In this document: in pieces, positions 25,606-33,445 of the stretch
How positions within the stretch are numbered: position 1 is the first letter of the stretch
How the letters are laid out: each line of letters begins with the position of its first letter
Notes under the pieces: model-generated
Told to the model about the DNA's origin: nothing
What the model saw: the letters and a program-made list of their open reading frames with translations, nothing else
Databases searched by the model: none
Source: Deltaproteobacteria bacterium
Lineage (GTDB): Bacteria; Desulfobacterota; DSM-4660; Desulfatiglandales; HGW-15
Reading direction: 5' to 3'
Assembly (NCBI GenBank): GCA_020060215.1
Contig: JAGVAP010000141.1
Coordinates: 1-44,689, forward strand
Length of the DNA: 44,689 nucleotides
Translations under genes and position numbers: made by a program

Positions 25606-27138
25606 ATGGACGTATTTCAAAGCATCTTCTTCGGTCTCCAGACGGCATTGCAGCCGATCAACCTCTTCTACTGTTTCATGGGCGTCTTCCTCGGCACCCT
25701 GGTGGGGGTTCTGCCGGGGCTGGGGCCGGCTGCCGCCATCGCCATGCTGCTGCCTTCCACTTTCCACGCGCCGCCGACCTCCGGAATCATCATGCTGGCC
25801 GGCATCTGGTACGGCGTGATGTTCGGCGGGTCGAGGACATCCATCCTGGTCAACGTCCCGGGCGAGGCCACATCCATCATGACCTGCCTGGACGGTTACC
25901 CGATGGCGAAGCAGGGCCGCGCAGGACCGGCCCTGGGCATGGCGGCCTTTGCGTCCTTCATCGGCGGCACCATCGCCATTGTCGCCCTCACCTTCACCGG
26001 CCCGGTGCTCGCCCGCATGGCCCTGGCCTTCGGCCCTGCGGAGTACTTCGGGCTCATGATCATGGGAATCACGGTCCTGAGCTTCCTGAGCAGCGGCTCC
26101 ATGCTGAAATGCCTGATGATGGCCGCCGTAGGCATCATCCTCGGGGGCGTGGGCATGGACATCATCACCGGCAGCTACCGCTTCACCCTGGGATTCACCT
26201 ACCTGCGCGACGGAGTCCCCCTGGTCGCCGTCGTGATGGGGCTCTTCGGGATCAGCGAGGTGTTTCGCGATCTCGAATCGGAGGTGAGGGCGTCGGTGAT
26301 CGAGACGAAGATAAGGAATCTCATGCCTACGCTCAAGGACTGGGCCGCGTCGAAATGGGCCATCCTCCGGGGCACGGTCATCGGTTTCTTCCTGGGGATC
26401 ATACCCGGTGGAGGCGCCATTGTGGCGACATTTGCCGCCTATGCGGTGGAAAAAAAGGCGTCGAAGCACCCGGAGCGTTTCGGGCATGGGGCCATCGAGG
26501 GGGTGGCCGCGCCCGAGGCCGCGAACAATGCCGCAGCAGCGGGATCTTTCATTCCCCTTCTGACCCTCGGGATACCCCCGAACCCGGTCATGGCCATACT
26601 GCTGGGGGCACTGATGATTCACGGCCTGCAGCCCGGTCCCCTTCTCCTCAGGGATGCGCCCGAAGTCTTCTGGGGCACGGTCATGAGCATGTATGTCGGC
26701 AGCATCCTGCTCATGGTCCTGAACCTGCCCCTGATCGGCCTTTGGGTCAAGGTGTTGAAGGTGCCCTACTACCTACTCTACCCTTTGATCCTGATCTTCT
26801 GCCTGATCGGGTCCTACAGCGTCAACAACAATGTGAACGACATGATGACCATGCTCGTTTTCGGCGTCTTCGGATATCTCCTCAAGAAGTTCAAGTTCGA
26901 CGGCGCTCCTCTGGTGCTCGCTCTGGTGCTGGGCCCCATGCTCGAAGAGTCGTTCCGCCAGGCCCTGATCACTTCTCACGGCAGCTTCATGATCTTCGTC
27001 GAGAAGCCGATCGCCTTGTCGTTTCTCATCGCAGCGGCCGTGTTTCTGGCGATTCCCCTCGTCACCGGCAGGAAGAAGATATCGAAGATTGAAGACAAGG
27101 TCGTCGAAAAAGGCGCCGAGGTCCATGGGGTCAGGTAG
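25606..27138 (+). CDS. tctA: TTT transporter large permease subunit (TctA)
   Basis: The 510-residue polytopic protein has the two TctA signatures: GTLVGVLPGLGPAAAIAMLLP at about residues 30-50, and the duplicated GIIPGGGAIVATFAAYAVEKK near 265. GGSRTSILVNVPGEATSIMTCLDGYPMA and PEAANNAAAAGSFIPLLTLGIP are also conserved. TctA forms the secondary-transport channel working with TctB and the periplasmic TctC. AAAAGGGG lies upstream of the ATG. The next gene is an AprA/FrdA-type flavoprotein 222 bases away, mirroring the TRAP-flavoprotein pairing upstream. Confidence 0.94.
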   Translation: MDVFQSIFFGLQTALQPINLFYCFMGVFLGTLVGVLPGLGPAAAIAMLLPSTFHAPPTSGIIMLAGIWYGVMFGGSRTSILVNVPGEATSIMTCLDGYPMAKQGRAGPALGMAAFASFIGGTIAIVALTFTGPVLARMALAFGPAEYFGLMIMGITVLSFLSSGSMLKCLMMAAVGIILGGVGMDIITGSYRFTLGFTYLRDGVPLVAVVMGLFGISEVFRDLESEVRASVIETKIRNLMPTLKDWAASKWAILRGTVIGFFLGIIPGGGAIVATFAAYAVEKKASKHPERFGHGAIEGVAAPEAANNAAAAGSFIPLLTLGIPPNPVMAILLGALMIHGLQPGPLLLRDAPEVFWGTVMSMYVGSILLMVLNLPLIGLWVKVLKVPYYLLYPLILIFCLIGSYSVNNNVNDMMTMLVFGVFGYLLKKFKFDGAPLVLALVLGPMLEESFRQALITSHGSFMIFVEKPIALSFLIAAAVFLAIPLVTGRKKISKIEDKVVEKGAEVHGVR

Positions 27139-27231
27139 AGAGACCGCCTCTCGCAGAGCGGCTTCTCGTGGACGGTTTCCGGCCATGAGAAGGATCCACT
27201 CTGTCTCTGTGCCTGGAGGGACATGTTCCCC

Positions 27232-27247
27232 TATCGTTCCCAAGCGT
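27232..27247. repeat. REP family B fragment
   Basis: TATCGTTCCCAAGCG is a degenerate half-site of family B in the tctA-flavoprotein gap, followed by a T-tract. Confidence 0.5.
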
Positions 27248-27360
27248 TTTTTCCCGCCGGATTGGGGACGAAGGCCGGGAGGCTCCAGCGTCGGTGATTG
27301 CTGTTCAGCGTTCGTGCTCTTCGTGGTAATATCACTTTTATCTTGTTCGGGAGGATATGG

Positions 27361-29010
27361 ATGAAGACGGAACATTACAGATGCGACGTCCTGTGTGTGG
27401 GCGGCGGGATGGGTGGCCTGATGGCCGCCATCAGGGCCGCGGAGCTCGGGGCCAAGGTCATTGTGGCCGAGAAGGGAAACGTGATCCACAGCGGCAAGGG
27501 TGGCGGCGGGTGCGACCACTACCTCTGCTACATCCCGGAGGTGCATGGGCCGGACATGGACGCCTATATCGAAGAGATGCTCCAGACCCAGCAGGCCATG
27601 AATTTTCAGAACCTGGGCATGAAGCGGATCCGGACCCACATCTCCCGCACCTACGATATCATCAAGCTCTGGGAGAGCTGGGGGATCCAGACCAGGCAGA
27701 ACGGCAAATACTACTTCGCGGGCCACGCCTTCCCGGGCGGCTACCAGTGCCTCCTCAAGTATGAGGGGTTGAGACAGAAACCCGTCCTGACGGAGCAGGC
27801 GCGCAAGCGAAAGGTGAAGATCGTCAACCGCGTGATGGTCTACGACCTGATTGCGGACGGGAGCATAGCGGGGGCGGTCGGAATCGATACCAGGACCGAG
27901 AAGGTCGTCAGCTTCGAGGCGAAGAGCGTCATCCTCGGGACCGGGGGCACCTGCAGGCTGTACCCGGCCGCCACCCCGGGGTGGTTGACCAACAATGCGA
28001 CCCGACCCAGCCTGACCGGGGACGGCCGGGCCATGGCGTACCGGGCGGGCGCCGAACTGCAGGACGTGGAGATGCGCGTCCTCCACGTGGGGCCGAAGTA
28101 CTTCGCGAGGTTCGGCCAGGCCACCTGGGTCGGCGTTTTCAGGGACCCCCATGACAAGCCGATCGGCCCTTTTGTGACCAGGCCCGAACGACACTACGGA
28201 GACATCACCCCGGAGGTGAACAAGGCCGTGTTCAACGACTATGCGAAGACCGGACGGGGCCCGGTGTACATGGATGGCAGGGGGATGTCGGATGACGACT
28301 ACGAATACATGATGAACTGGCTTGTCCACGAAGGGAACACCCCGCTCATCGAACACATGAAGGAAGAGGGGATCGACTACCGCAAACACCCGGTGGAGTT
28401 CATGACCTACGATCACGGGTGCCAGGGAAGGATCGTCACCAACGATAAGGGGGAGACATCCATCAGGGGGCTCTACGCCCTCGGCGACGAACTGGCCAAC
28501 GGCGTCTCCAACGCAACGGTCTTCGGCTGGATCTGCGGCGAGAACGCCGCCAACTACAGCAAGGATGCGGGGACTCCGGAACACAACCGGATGCAGGAGC
28601 TGATCGAGGACAAGGGGCGGCTGGTCCAGGAGCTGCTGGGCCGCAGGAACGGCGCGGACTGGGAGGAGGTAAACGTCGCGCTCCAGCAGATCATGCAGGA
28701 CCATGCGGGCGCGATCCGGTCGAAACCGCTGCTCGAAGCGGGATCGTTCCACCTCTCCAGGCTCAGGAAAAAGGCCTGCGAGATCATGAGCGCGGGCAAT
28801 CAGCACGAGGTGGGCCGGTGCCTGGAGGTCCTGAACCTGATCGACCTTGGAGAGCTCGTGTTCCTGGGCGCCATGGACCGGAAGGAGAGCCGCGGGAACC
28901 ACATCCGGATCGATTACCCGCTGACCAACCCGAGGTTCAACAAGAAGGTCCACATCATCAAGAGGGTGGACGGAAGGCCGGTCGCGGAGTGGAGGGACGC
29001 CGCAAAGTGA
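27361..29010 (+). CDS. FAD-dependent oxidoreductase, second AprA/FrdA-type flavoprotein
   Basis: The ATG at 27361 follows GGGAGGATATGG (549 residues). The Rossmann region is VGGGMGGLMAA at 13-23, then VIHSGKGGGGCDHY. The middle has TRPERHYGDITPEV and GRGPVYMDGRGM, as in adenylylsulfate reductase alpha relatives. The FAD tail IRGLYALGDELANGVSNATVFGW and the C-terminal helical domain with DRKESRGNHIRIDYP complete the family features. It is only distantly similar to the flavoprotein at 20228. The ferredoxin encoded 208 bases downstream is the natural partner, giving an AprAB-like pair, but the real APS reductase context (sat, qmo) is missing. It is likely to act on whatever the TTT system imports. 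Confidence 0.87.
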   Translation: MKTEHYRCDVLCVGGGMGGLMAAIRAAELGAKVIVAEKGNVIHSGKGGGGCDHYLCYIPEVHGPDMDAYIEEMLQTQQAMNFQNLGMKRIRTHISRTYDIIKLWESWGIQTRQNGKYYFAGHAFPGGYQCLLKYEGLRQKPVLTEQARKRKVKIVNRVMVYDLIADGSIAGAVGIDTRTEKVVSFEAKSVILGTGGTCRLYPAATPGWLTNNATRPSLTGDGRAMAYRAGAELQDVEMRVLHVGPKYFARFGQATWVGVFRDPHDKPIGPFVTRPERHYGDITPEVNKAVFNDYAKTGRGPVYMDGRGMSDDDYEYMMNWLVHEGNTPLIEHMKEEGIDYRKHPVEFMTYDHGCQGRIVTNDKGETSIRGLYALGDELANGVSNATVFGWICGENAANYSKDAGTPEHNRMQELIEDKGRLVQELLGRRNGADWEEVNVALQQIMQDHAGAIRSKPLLEAGSFHLSRLRKKACEIMSAGNQHEVGRCLEVLNLIDLGELVFLGAMDRKESRGNHIRIDYPLTNPRFNKKVHIIKRVDGRPVAEWRDAAK

Positions 29011-29076
29011 AGGGCATGGCGCATAACGCGAAGGGCATAGAGCCAAGAAAGTGCGATTTGCCTGAGGGGATGGGTT

Positions 29077-29200
29077 ATCGTTCCCACGCTGGGACCGCCA
29101 AATCAGGACGCTCCTGCGTCCATTCGGAGATATAAAACCTTCGTGACCTTCATCTTCTTCATGGGGCTTGATGGATGGGTGGAGCGAAGCGAAACCCATC
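29077..29200. repeat. REP family B and family D copies between flavoprotein and ferredoxin genes
   Basis: A family B half-site (CGTTCCCACGC, about 29079-29089) and hairpin GGACGC-TCCT-GCGTCC (29106-29121) are followed by a family D palindrome, GATGGGTGGAGCG...CGAAACCCATC (29173-29200), ending 18 bases before the ferredoxin start. Confidence 0.75.
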
Positions 29201-29218
29201 AATGACTAGGGAGGAAAA

Positions 29219-29440
29219 ATGCCGCCGATCATAGATGACACCAAATGCAAGAAATGCGGAACGTGTGTGGAGACCTGCACGGAAGACGTTTACTACGGAT
29301 CCAGGAAAAAGCAGATCCCGCAGGTGAACTACCCCAAGGAATGCGCCTACTGCAACGGCTGCGTGGAGGAGTGCCCCGAAGGGGCGATCAGGCTGAGGAT
29401 TCCCCTGCCGATGATGCTCCTCTACAAACCGACGGCCTGA
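29219..29440 (+). CDS. 2[4Fe-4S] ferredoxin, AprB-like
   Basis: The 73-residue protein carries two cluster motifs, C-x2-C-x2-C-x3-C in KCKKCGTCVETC and CAYCNGCVEECP. It has an insertion between them (YYGSRKKQIPQVNYPKE) and a hydrophobic C-terminal tail IRLRIPLPMMLLYKPTA. That tail resembles the end of the ferredoxin domain fused in the 22122-23792 protein. GGGAGG precedes the ATG. It probably passes electrons to or from the flavoprotein encoded just upstream. A strong hairpin at 29478-29502 lies beyond its stop and probably ends the operon. Confidence 0.9.
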   Translation: MPPIIDDTKCKKCGTCVETCTEDVYYGSRKKQIPQVNYPKECAYCNGCVEECPEGAIRLRIPLPMMLLYKPTA

Positions 29441-29477
29441 GGGTTTCTCGCAGAGCTCATGGAGTTCTCGTCATTTG

Positions 29478-29502
29478 GTCTGCCGGGTTATTCCCGGCAG
29501 AC
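29478..29502 (+). terminator. Strong hairpin after the ferredoxin gene
   Basis: GTCTGCCGGG and CCCGGCAGAC form a perfect 10-bp stem with a TTATT loop, 38 bases past the stop. The following bases AAGTCAGTTT are not a clean U-tract, so termination efficiency is uncertain. It closes the 16.5-kb plus-strand block. Confidence 0.55.
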
Positions 29503-29643
29503 AAGTCAGTTTACCTCATAGTTGCATAAAACAAGGGCAATGTCGTCTTCGCAAATGGGGAGGCTACATGAATTGTGGAGGAACATTGTCAGTCATGAAT
29601 ACCCCAGCATTGCCCCTCTCGATCTCACTGCCGGTGAATTCCT

Positions 29644-29740
29644 GTAGGATGGGTGGAGCGCAGCGAAACCCATCGGTCTTGAGGTTTGCGGCATGTTCAA
29701 TCGCTCGAATGGATGGGTTTCGCTGCGCTCCACCCATCCA
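29644..29740. repeat. REP family D inverted pair
   Basis: GTAGGATGGGTGGAGCGCAGC...CCCATC (29644-29674) is mirrored by GATGGGTTTCGCTGCG...CCATC (29711-29740). The two 27-bp cores are exact reverse complements and could fold into a long stem. The rest of the gap 29441-29820 shows no gene. Confidence 0.85.
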
Positions 29741-29820
29741 ACGAAGGTACCCGAATTGGTGCAACGCTAGGGTTTACTCTCTGTCTCTCGGGTGCTCTGT
29801 GAGAGATAGATCGCAGTGGA

Positions 29821-31326
29821 TCAATTCGCGTTTCTCACCGCTCGCAGGAAAAACTTGTCTATGTTTTTCCAGAACTGGTGCGCCCCTCCCATATCGGTTA
29901 ATGGTATGTAGACAGCGCCGCTATGATACTCTACTGCATAATATGGTATTGTAGTGGTCTCCCGCCAGTCTGCACTCCAGCATACTTTCTGCTCCTCCGC
30001 AAAAAGGTCGCTGATGTACAGCCCTCTTCTGTTGGACGTCGGCTCCAGTAGGGAACAGAGTTCTTCCAGAGTCGGCGTTCTCCAGCCGTCGTGCCCCGCA
30101 TACTTACTGGCGTTCAGTCCTTCCAGGTAATCCTTGGCATCCTTTACCGCTAAAGTCGATGGAGAGCCGCCCTTCTGCCACATCAGCCCTGTGGCCCTGT
30201 CCGTTATGGTTCCGTCTCCGTTGTCGACCAAATCGTTCGGAAAGTCGCCCTTCGGATTCTTGTAACGAACAAAGAAATCACCTCCTGCAATCATCCTTTC
30301 GACTTCATGCTCCTTCAACTCTGCCGGAGCGCTTCGGAGCACAATCCGCTTCTTCTGCGCTTCAGGACTCGCCACTTCCTTGGGTATGGAGGCGATTCTT
30401 CTCTCCCGATCCTTTTCGGCCGTGCGGGCAGCCTGCTCCCGCTCCGCCTTCAACCTTGCGATGATCTCTTTATCCCTGGAGGCCAGGAACACGAAATCAC
30501 CCCGGTCCAGGTCCGGGTTCTTGATCTTGCCATACTGCGGATGCTGCCCCCGGTGGGTGTAATTGATCACGTTGTCCGAGAGGTACATCCCGAGTTCCGA
30601 CCCGGTCACATACCCGTCCCCGGTAAGATCGGCGTCCCCTTTGAGCCCGAGGAGGAAACAGCGCTTGAACATGCTCTGATCCGGCACCTGCTCATCCTGC
30701 CTCCCTGCGGTGATATACTGCCGCACAGGGAGGGTGCTTTTCTCCGAGATGTCGTGGGGAACCCCTCTCGACTGGGTAAAGAGCGCGCCCGAGAAACAGG
30801 AATCAAAGACCATGAGCAGATGCTTGGACCGGATCCTCAGGGAGACGGAGTCGATGTCCTTCATGCTGATCGCACGCGCCGCAAAACCGATCGGATCCTC
30901 CTTCAATGCAGGGCAATCCCTGGGGATGATGTATCCCATCTTCGTCTTGTCCGCCAGCACCTCCGTCTCCCCATGTCCGGCGAAGTAAAAGAGGATTGCC
31001 CTGTTCACCTCTGCTCCCATCCCATAGACCATTTCGTTCAGTGCCGCTTCCAGCTCCGCGGCCGTAGGATCGGTGACGAGCCGGACCACAAAGCCCATCT
31101 CCTTCAGCTCCTCCGCAACCTCCCTGGCATCGTTCACCGCCTCGGGCAGTTTGGGCCACTTCTCGTAGTCGCCGACCCCGACAACGAGCGCGTGATAGTC
31201 CTTGTAAAGGGAAATCATGTTGCCCTGTTTGTCTGTTATCGCTATGCCCCCGTATGTGGCGGGGGGAAAGACCAGGAACAGGCCAAGGAGCAGAAGGAAT
31301 GGAAGGAAACGCTCAGGTTTCTTCAT
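29821..31326 (-). CDS. Exported caspase-like (C14) protein with DUF1566 C-terminal domain
   Basis: The 501-residue protein begins at an ATG with GGAGGAAG upstream and has a signal peptide (about 7-27, FLPFLLLLGLFLVFPPATYG). The caspase/metacaspase p20 domain (about 43-260) has the dyad His118 (YFAGHGE) and Cys177 (DSCFSGA). DADLTGDGYVTGSELG at 231-246 resembles an EF-hand calcium loop. A charged helix (about 285-312) links to a C-terminal DUF1566/Lcl-type domain (about 360-500) with DNGDGTITDRATGLMWQ, GWRTPTLEEL and a final FFLRAVRN. Both catalytic residues are present, so peptidase activity is plausible in the periplasm. It is not flanked by effector genes. Role unknown; it could process envelope proteins. 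Confidence 0.88.
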   Translation of the reverse strand: MKKPERFLPFLLLLGLFLVFPPATYGGIAITDKQGNMISLYKDYHALVVGVGDYEKWPKLPEAVNDAREVAEELKEMGFVVRLVTDPTAAELEAALNEMVYGMGAEVNRAILFYFAGHGETEVLADKTKMGYIIPRDCPALKEDPIGFAARAISMKDIDSVSLRIRSKHLLMVFDSCFSGALFTQSRGVPHDISEKSTLPVRQYITAGRQDEQVPDQSMFKRCFLLGLKGDADLTGDGYVTGSELGMYLSDNVINYTHRGQHPQYGKIKNPDLDRGDFVFLASRDKEIIARLKAEREQAARTAEKDRERRIASIPKEVASPEAQKKRIVLRSAPAELKEHEVERMIAGGDFFVRYKNPKGDFPNDLVDNGDGTITDRATGLMWQKGGSPSTLAVKDAKDYLEGLNASKYAGHDGWRTPTLEELCSLLEPTSNRRGLYISDLFAEEQKVCWSADWRETTTIPYYAVEYHSGAVYIPLTDMGGAHQFWKNIDKFFLRAVRNAN

Positions 31327-31411
31327 GGCTTCCTCCAGGGGGACGTAAGGGAATGTTCACGAAGGGTTGAATGGGGACAAAAATATAGCAGCGGGGGGAA
31401 AAAGTCAAAGC

Positions 31412-31508
31412 CGGACGCGGGAGCGTCCAGGTCTCGCGTTCCCGCGCAGGAGCTTGGGAACGATAGGAATGAGAGCGTGGGAACGATAGTAAACGAGGGC
31501 GTGCGAAC
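31412..31508. repeat. REP family B cluster
   Basis: GGACGC-GGGA-GCGTCC (31413-31428) is followed by several GGGAACGAT or GCGAACGAT half-sites (about 31454-31508), in the reverse orientation to the 5231 copy. Confidence 0.75.
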
Positions 31509-31568
31509 GATGCTCAAAAGGCTGTCCTCCGGAGCCGTTGCGTAGGAGGATCGTCTCTTTCTTTCTTC

Positions 31569-31747
31569 CTGTAGGAGCAAGCTGTGCTTGCGATTCATTC
31601 GGCTCCAAGAAGATCGCAAGCAGGAGCTTGCTCCTACAGAAGCGCATAGAAATGGGTGGAACTGTAGGAGCAAGCTCCTGCTTGCGATGGATGCGGCGGA
31701 TCTTGAGACCGGCGTTGGAATCGCAACCGGGAGGCTGCTCCTACAGA
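31569..31747. repeat. REP family C cluster
   Basis: CTGTAGGAGCAAGC units occur at 31569 and 31662. Inverted GCTTGCTCCTACAG is at 31626-31640, and a partial CTGCTCCTACAG is near 31735-31746. Inverted neighbours could form long stems. Confidence 0.8.
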
Positions 31748-31816
31748 AAGAGCCCAAGAAACCGCTGCGGGCAGGCGGCCCCGCTGACCTCTGATCTCTG
31801 AACTCTGTTTTTTATC

Positions 31817-31847
31817 TTGACACCCCTCCTTTTCCACCTGCTATATT
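31817..31847 (+). promoter_or_regulatory. Candidate sigma-70 promoter
   Basis: TTGACA (31817-31822) and TATATT (31842-31847) are near-consensus boxes, though separated by 19 rather than 17 bases. The transcript would start near 31854, about 40 bases before the NifX-like gene. Confidence 0.55.
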
Positions 31848-31894
31848 GTGTGAATCTAAACACTTAAATTCCTAGCACACGGAGAGATTTTTGC

Positions 31895-32272
31895 ATGAGA
31901 ATTGCGTTTCCAACACAGGACGATCGAGGACTCGAGAGCCCAGTTTACGGGCATTTCGGAACCGCCCCCTTCTTTGTCGTTGTAGACGATGAGACCGGAG
32001 CCGTGGAGGCCGTCTCCAACATGGACCTGAATCACAGCCACGGTCAGTGCCAGCCCATGAAGGCCCTCGGCAGGACCAAGGTCGACGCGGTGGTCGTGGG
32101 CGGCATCGGGGGGGGCGCCCTCAACGGCCTCCTGGCCGCAGGGATCAGGCCCTATCAGGCGATCGAGGGGACCGTGGCGGAGAACCTGAAGCTCTTCAAA
32201 TCGGGCGTTCTTCCCCAGTTCACGTTCAATCAGACCTGCGCCGGACACGGTTCAGGCGGGTGTGCGCACTGA
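31895..32272 (+). CDS. NifX/NifB-C-terminal-like (dinitrogenase FeMo-cofactor family) protein
   Basis: The 125-residue protein has the Nitro_FeMo-Co domain: MRIAFPTQDDRGLESPVYGHFGTAPFFVVVDD at the N-terminus, VDAVVVGGIGGGALNGLLAAGI in the middle, and a Cys/His-rich tail CAGHGSGGCAH. In nitrogen fixers such proteins carry FeMo-co precursors. Outside nif clusters they occur widely in anaerobes, including the MTH1175-type proteins, with poorly defined metallocluster roles. No nifHDK is in the window. It leads a three-gene operon, with the NifU-like gene 11 bases on, pointing to Fe-S or metal cofactor traffic. Confidence 0.88.
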   Translation: MRIAFPTQDDRGLESPVYGHFGTAPFFVVVDDETGAVEAVSNMDLNHSHGQCQPMKALGRTKVDAVVVGGIGGGALNGLLAAGIRPYQAIEGTVAENLKLFKSGVLPQFTFNQTCAGHGSGGCAH

Positions 32273-32283
32273 GGTGAGAGGCC

Positions 32284-32781
32284 ATGAGCGACAAACCACA
32301 AGGGAATGAAAACGGAAAAGGAATGCGTGAGCTGCTTCTCGCCTCCGGCTATGCGGATGAGGCGATCGACTATTTTCTGACCAGACCCAATATGGGTTCC
32401 CTGGAGAACCCGGATCACAAGACGGAACTGACCGGCCCCTGCGGGGACACCATGCGGTGTTACCTCAAGATCGACGAGGGACGCATTCGGCAGGCGAAGT
32501 ACGAGGTGCTCGGGTGCCCCGGCGCAATCTCCGCGGCCATGGCATTGGCCGATCTGGTGAAAGGCAAGACCCTGAACGAGGCCCTGAAGGTAAACGACAG
32601 GGATGTGTGCCGGGCGCTCGTGGAGATCCCCGATCAGAAGCAGCACTGCATACGCCTCGCAGTGAAGACCATGGAAAAGGCCATCAAGGAATACCAGGGC
32701 GGGGCAACCCGGCCCGCCAAGGAAGAAGGAGGGAAGACATGCCCCTGTTCGAATTCCTCTGTGTGCAGTGCGGTGAAATGA
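32284..32781 (+). CDS. IscU/NifU N-terminal-like Fe-S scaffold protein
   Basis: The 165-residue protein has the U-type scaffold fold with the three ligand cysteines: Cys53 and Asp55 in GPCGDTM, Cys78 in LGCPGAI, and Cys122 in KQHCIRLAV. An extra Cys59 lies near the first. The C-terminal tail KTCPCSNSSVCSAVK is Cys-rich and unusual. IscU proteins assemble [2Fe-2S] and [4Fe-4S] clusters with a cysteine desulfurase, but no iscS is adjacent. The next gene starts inside its 3' end. With the NifX-like protein it may form a dedicated cluster or heterometal delivery set, which is inference. Confidence 0.88.
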   Translation: MSDKPQGNENGKGMRELLLASGYADEAIDYFLTRPNMGSLENPDHKTELTGPCGDTMRCYLKIDEGRIRQAKYEVLGCPGAISAAMALADLVKGKTLNEALKVNDRDVCRALVEIPDQKQHCIRLAVKTMEKAIKEYQGGATRPAKEEGGKTCPCSNSSVCSAVK

Positions 32782-32990
32782 CCGAGGCCCTGGTCACCTC
32801 TTCAAACGACCAGGTCGAATGCAGATCTTGTGGAAGCAGGAAGATGAAGAAGATGCTGTCCGCGCCTTCCACCCTCTCGGGCGTATCCAGGAGCAGGGTT
32901 CCGGGACCGGGGGATACGTCCTGCTGCGGGTCGTCGCCCTCCACCGCCGGATGCGCCGGCCCGGGGAGCTGCTGCGGGAAGATGCACTAA
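32739..32990 (+). CDS. FmdB-type small zinc-ribbon protein
   Basis: The start ATG 32739, behind AAGGAGGG, lies 43 bases inside the NifU-like gene in another frame. The 83-residue product opens MPLFEFLCVQCGEMTEAL, the FmdB/CxxC_CxxC_SSSS signature, with a zinc ribbon formed by CVQC and CRSC. The tail has further cysteines (SCCGSS, GSCCGKMH). FmdB proteins are named from formamidase and formylmethanofuran dehydrogenase regions and called regulators, though a function is not established. Translational coupling to the scaffold gene suggests a shared job. A small hairpin, CTTTACC/GGTAAAG, follows the stop (32993-33012). Confidence 0.82.
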   Translation: MPLFEFLCVQCGEMTEALVTSSNDQVECRSCGSRKMKKMLSAPSTLSGVSRSRVPGPGDTSCCGSSPSTAGCAGPGSCCGKMH

Positions 32991-33184
32991 GACTTTACCA
33001 CGAAGGGTAAAGAACACGAAGCGATAGATCTGTAAGAAGCCCACCCCAGAGAGGGGCCGGCTTTGGTGCACCCCCTGAGGGTGAAGTTTGGGGCGCCGAC
33101 TCACCGGAATGCCGGACTGATGGAATATTGGTGCTTGCTGCTTACTCCCTACTGCTTAAGCCCACAGTCTGCAAGGCAGCAAGT

Positions 33185-33442
33185 GTAGGATGGGTGGAGC
33201 CCCCTCCGTAGCTTCGGCGAAGGAGGGGGCGGAACCCATCGATTCCAGTCCATTCCACTCCATCCCAATCCGATGGGTTTCACTTCGTTACACCCATCCT
33301 ACAAGAATACCACGCCCGCACAACTGCATGACAAAACCAAACAACGATGGGTTTCCCCCCATGCCCGCGCAATCGCGGTCCCGTAGGATGGGTGGAGCCC
33401 CCTCCGTAGCTTCGGCGAAGGACGGGGCGGAACCCATCGATT
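33185..33442. repeat. REP family D: two near-identical 60-bp copies and an inverted copy
   Basis: Copies at 33185-33245 and 33383-33442 begin GTAGGATGGGTGGAGCCCCC and end AACCCATCGATTC, differing at about one position in the core. Between them, 33272-33303 is an inverted relative (GATGGGTTTC...ACACCCATCCTAC). Each long copy has its own stem (GCCCCCTCC/GGAGGGGGC in the first). The second copy abuts the stop of the response regulator at 33446. The rest of 32991-33445 has no gene. Confidence 0.88.
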
Positions 33443-33445
33443 CAC

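Larger units (their letters stand above)
31327..31894. other. Repeat-rich intergenic region with promoter for the NifX-like operon
   Basis: The gap holds REP family B (31412-31508) and several family C copies (31569-31747), then a likely promoter at 31817-31847 and a leader to 31894. No coding region is supported. Confidence 0.65.

Noticed and set aside
26773..29202. An 809-codon open frame on the minus strand opposite tctA and the second flavoprotein
   Set aside because: The plus-strand frames have clear motifs and ribosome sites; the minus frame is compositionally biased (His, Arg, Pro) and has none.
20228..29440. Calling the flavoproteins and ferredoxin true APS reductase (AprAB)
   Set aside because: No sat, qmo or dsr genes are nearby, and substrate-region motifs differ; only the family level is supported.
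31895..32781. A nitrogen-fixation cluster
   Set aside because: NifX- and NifU-like domains occur widely in anaerobes without nitrogenase, and no nifHDK, nifB or nifEN is in the window.
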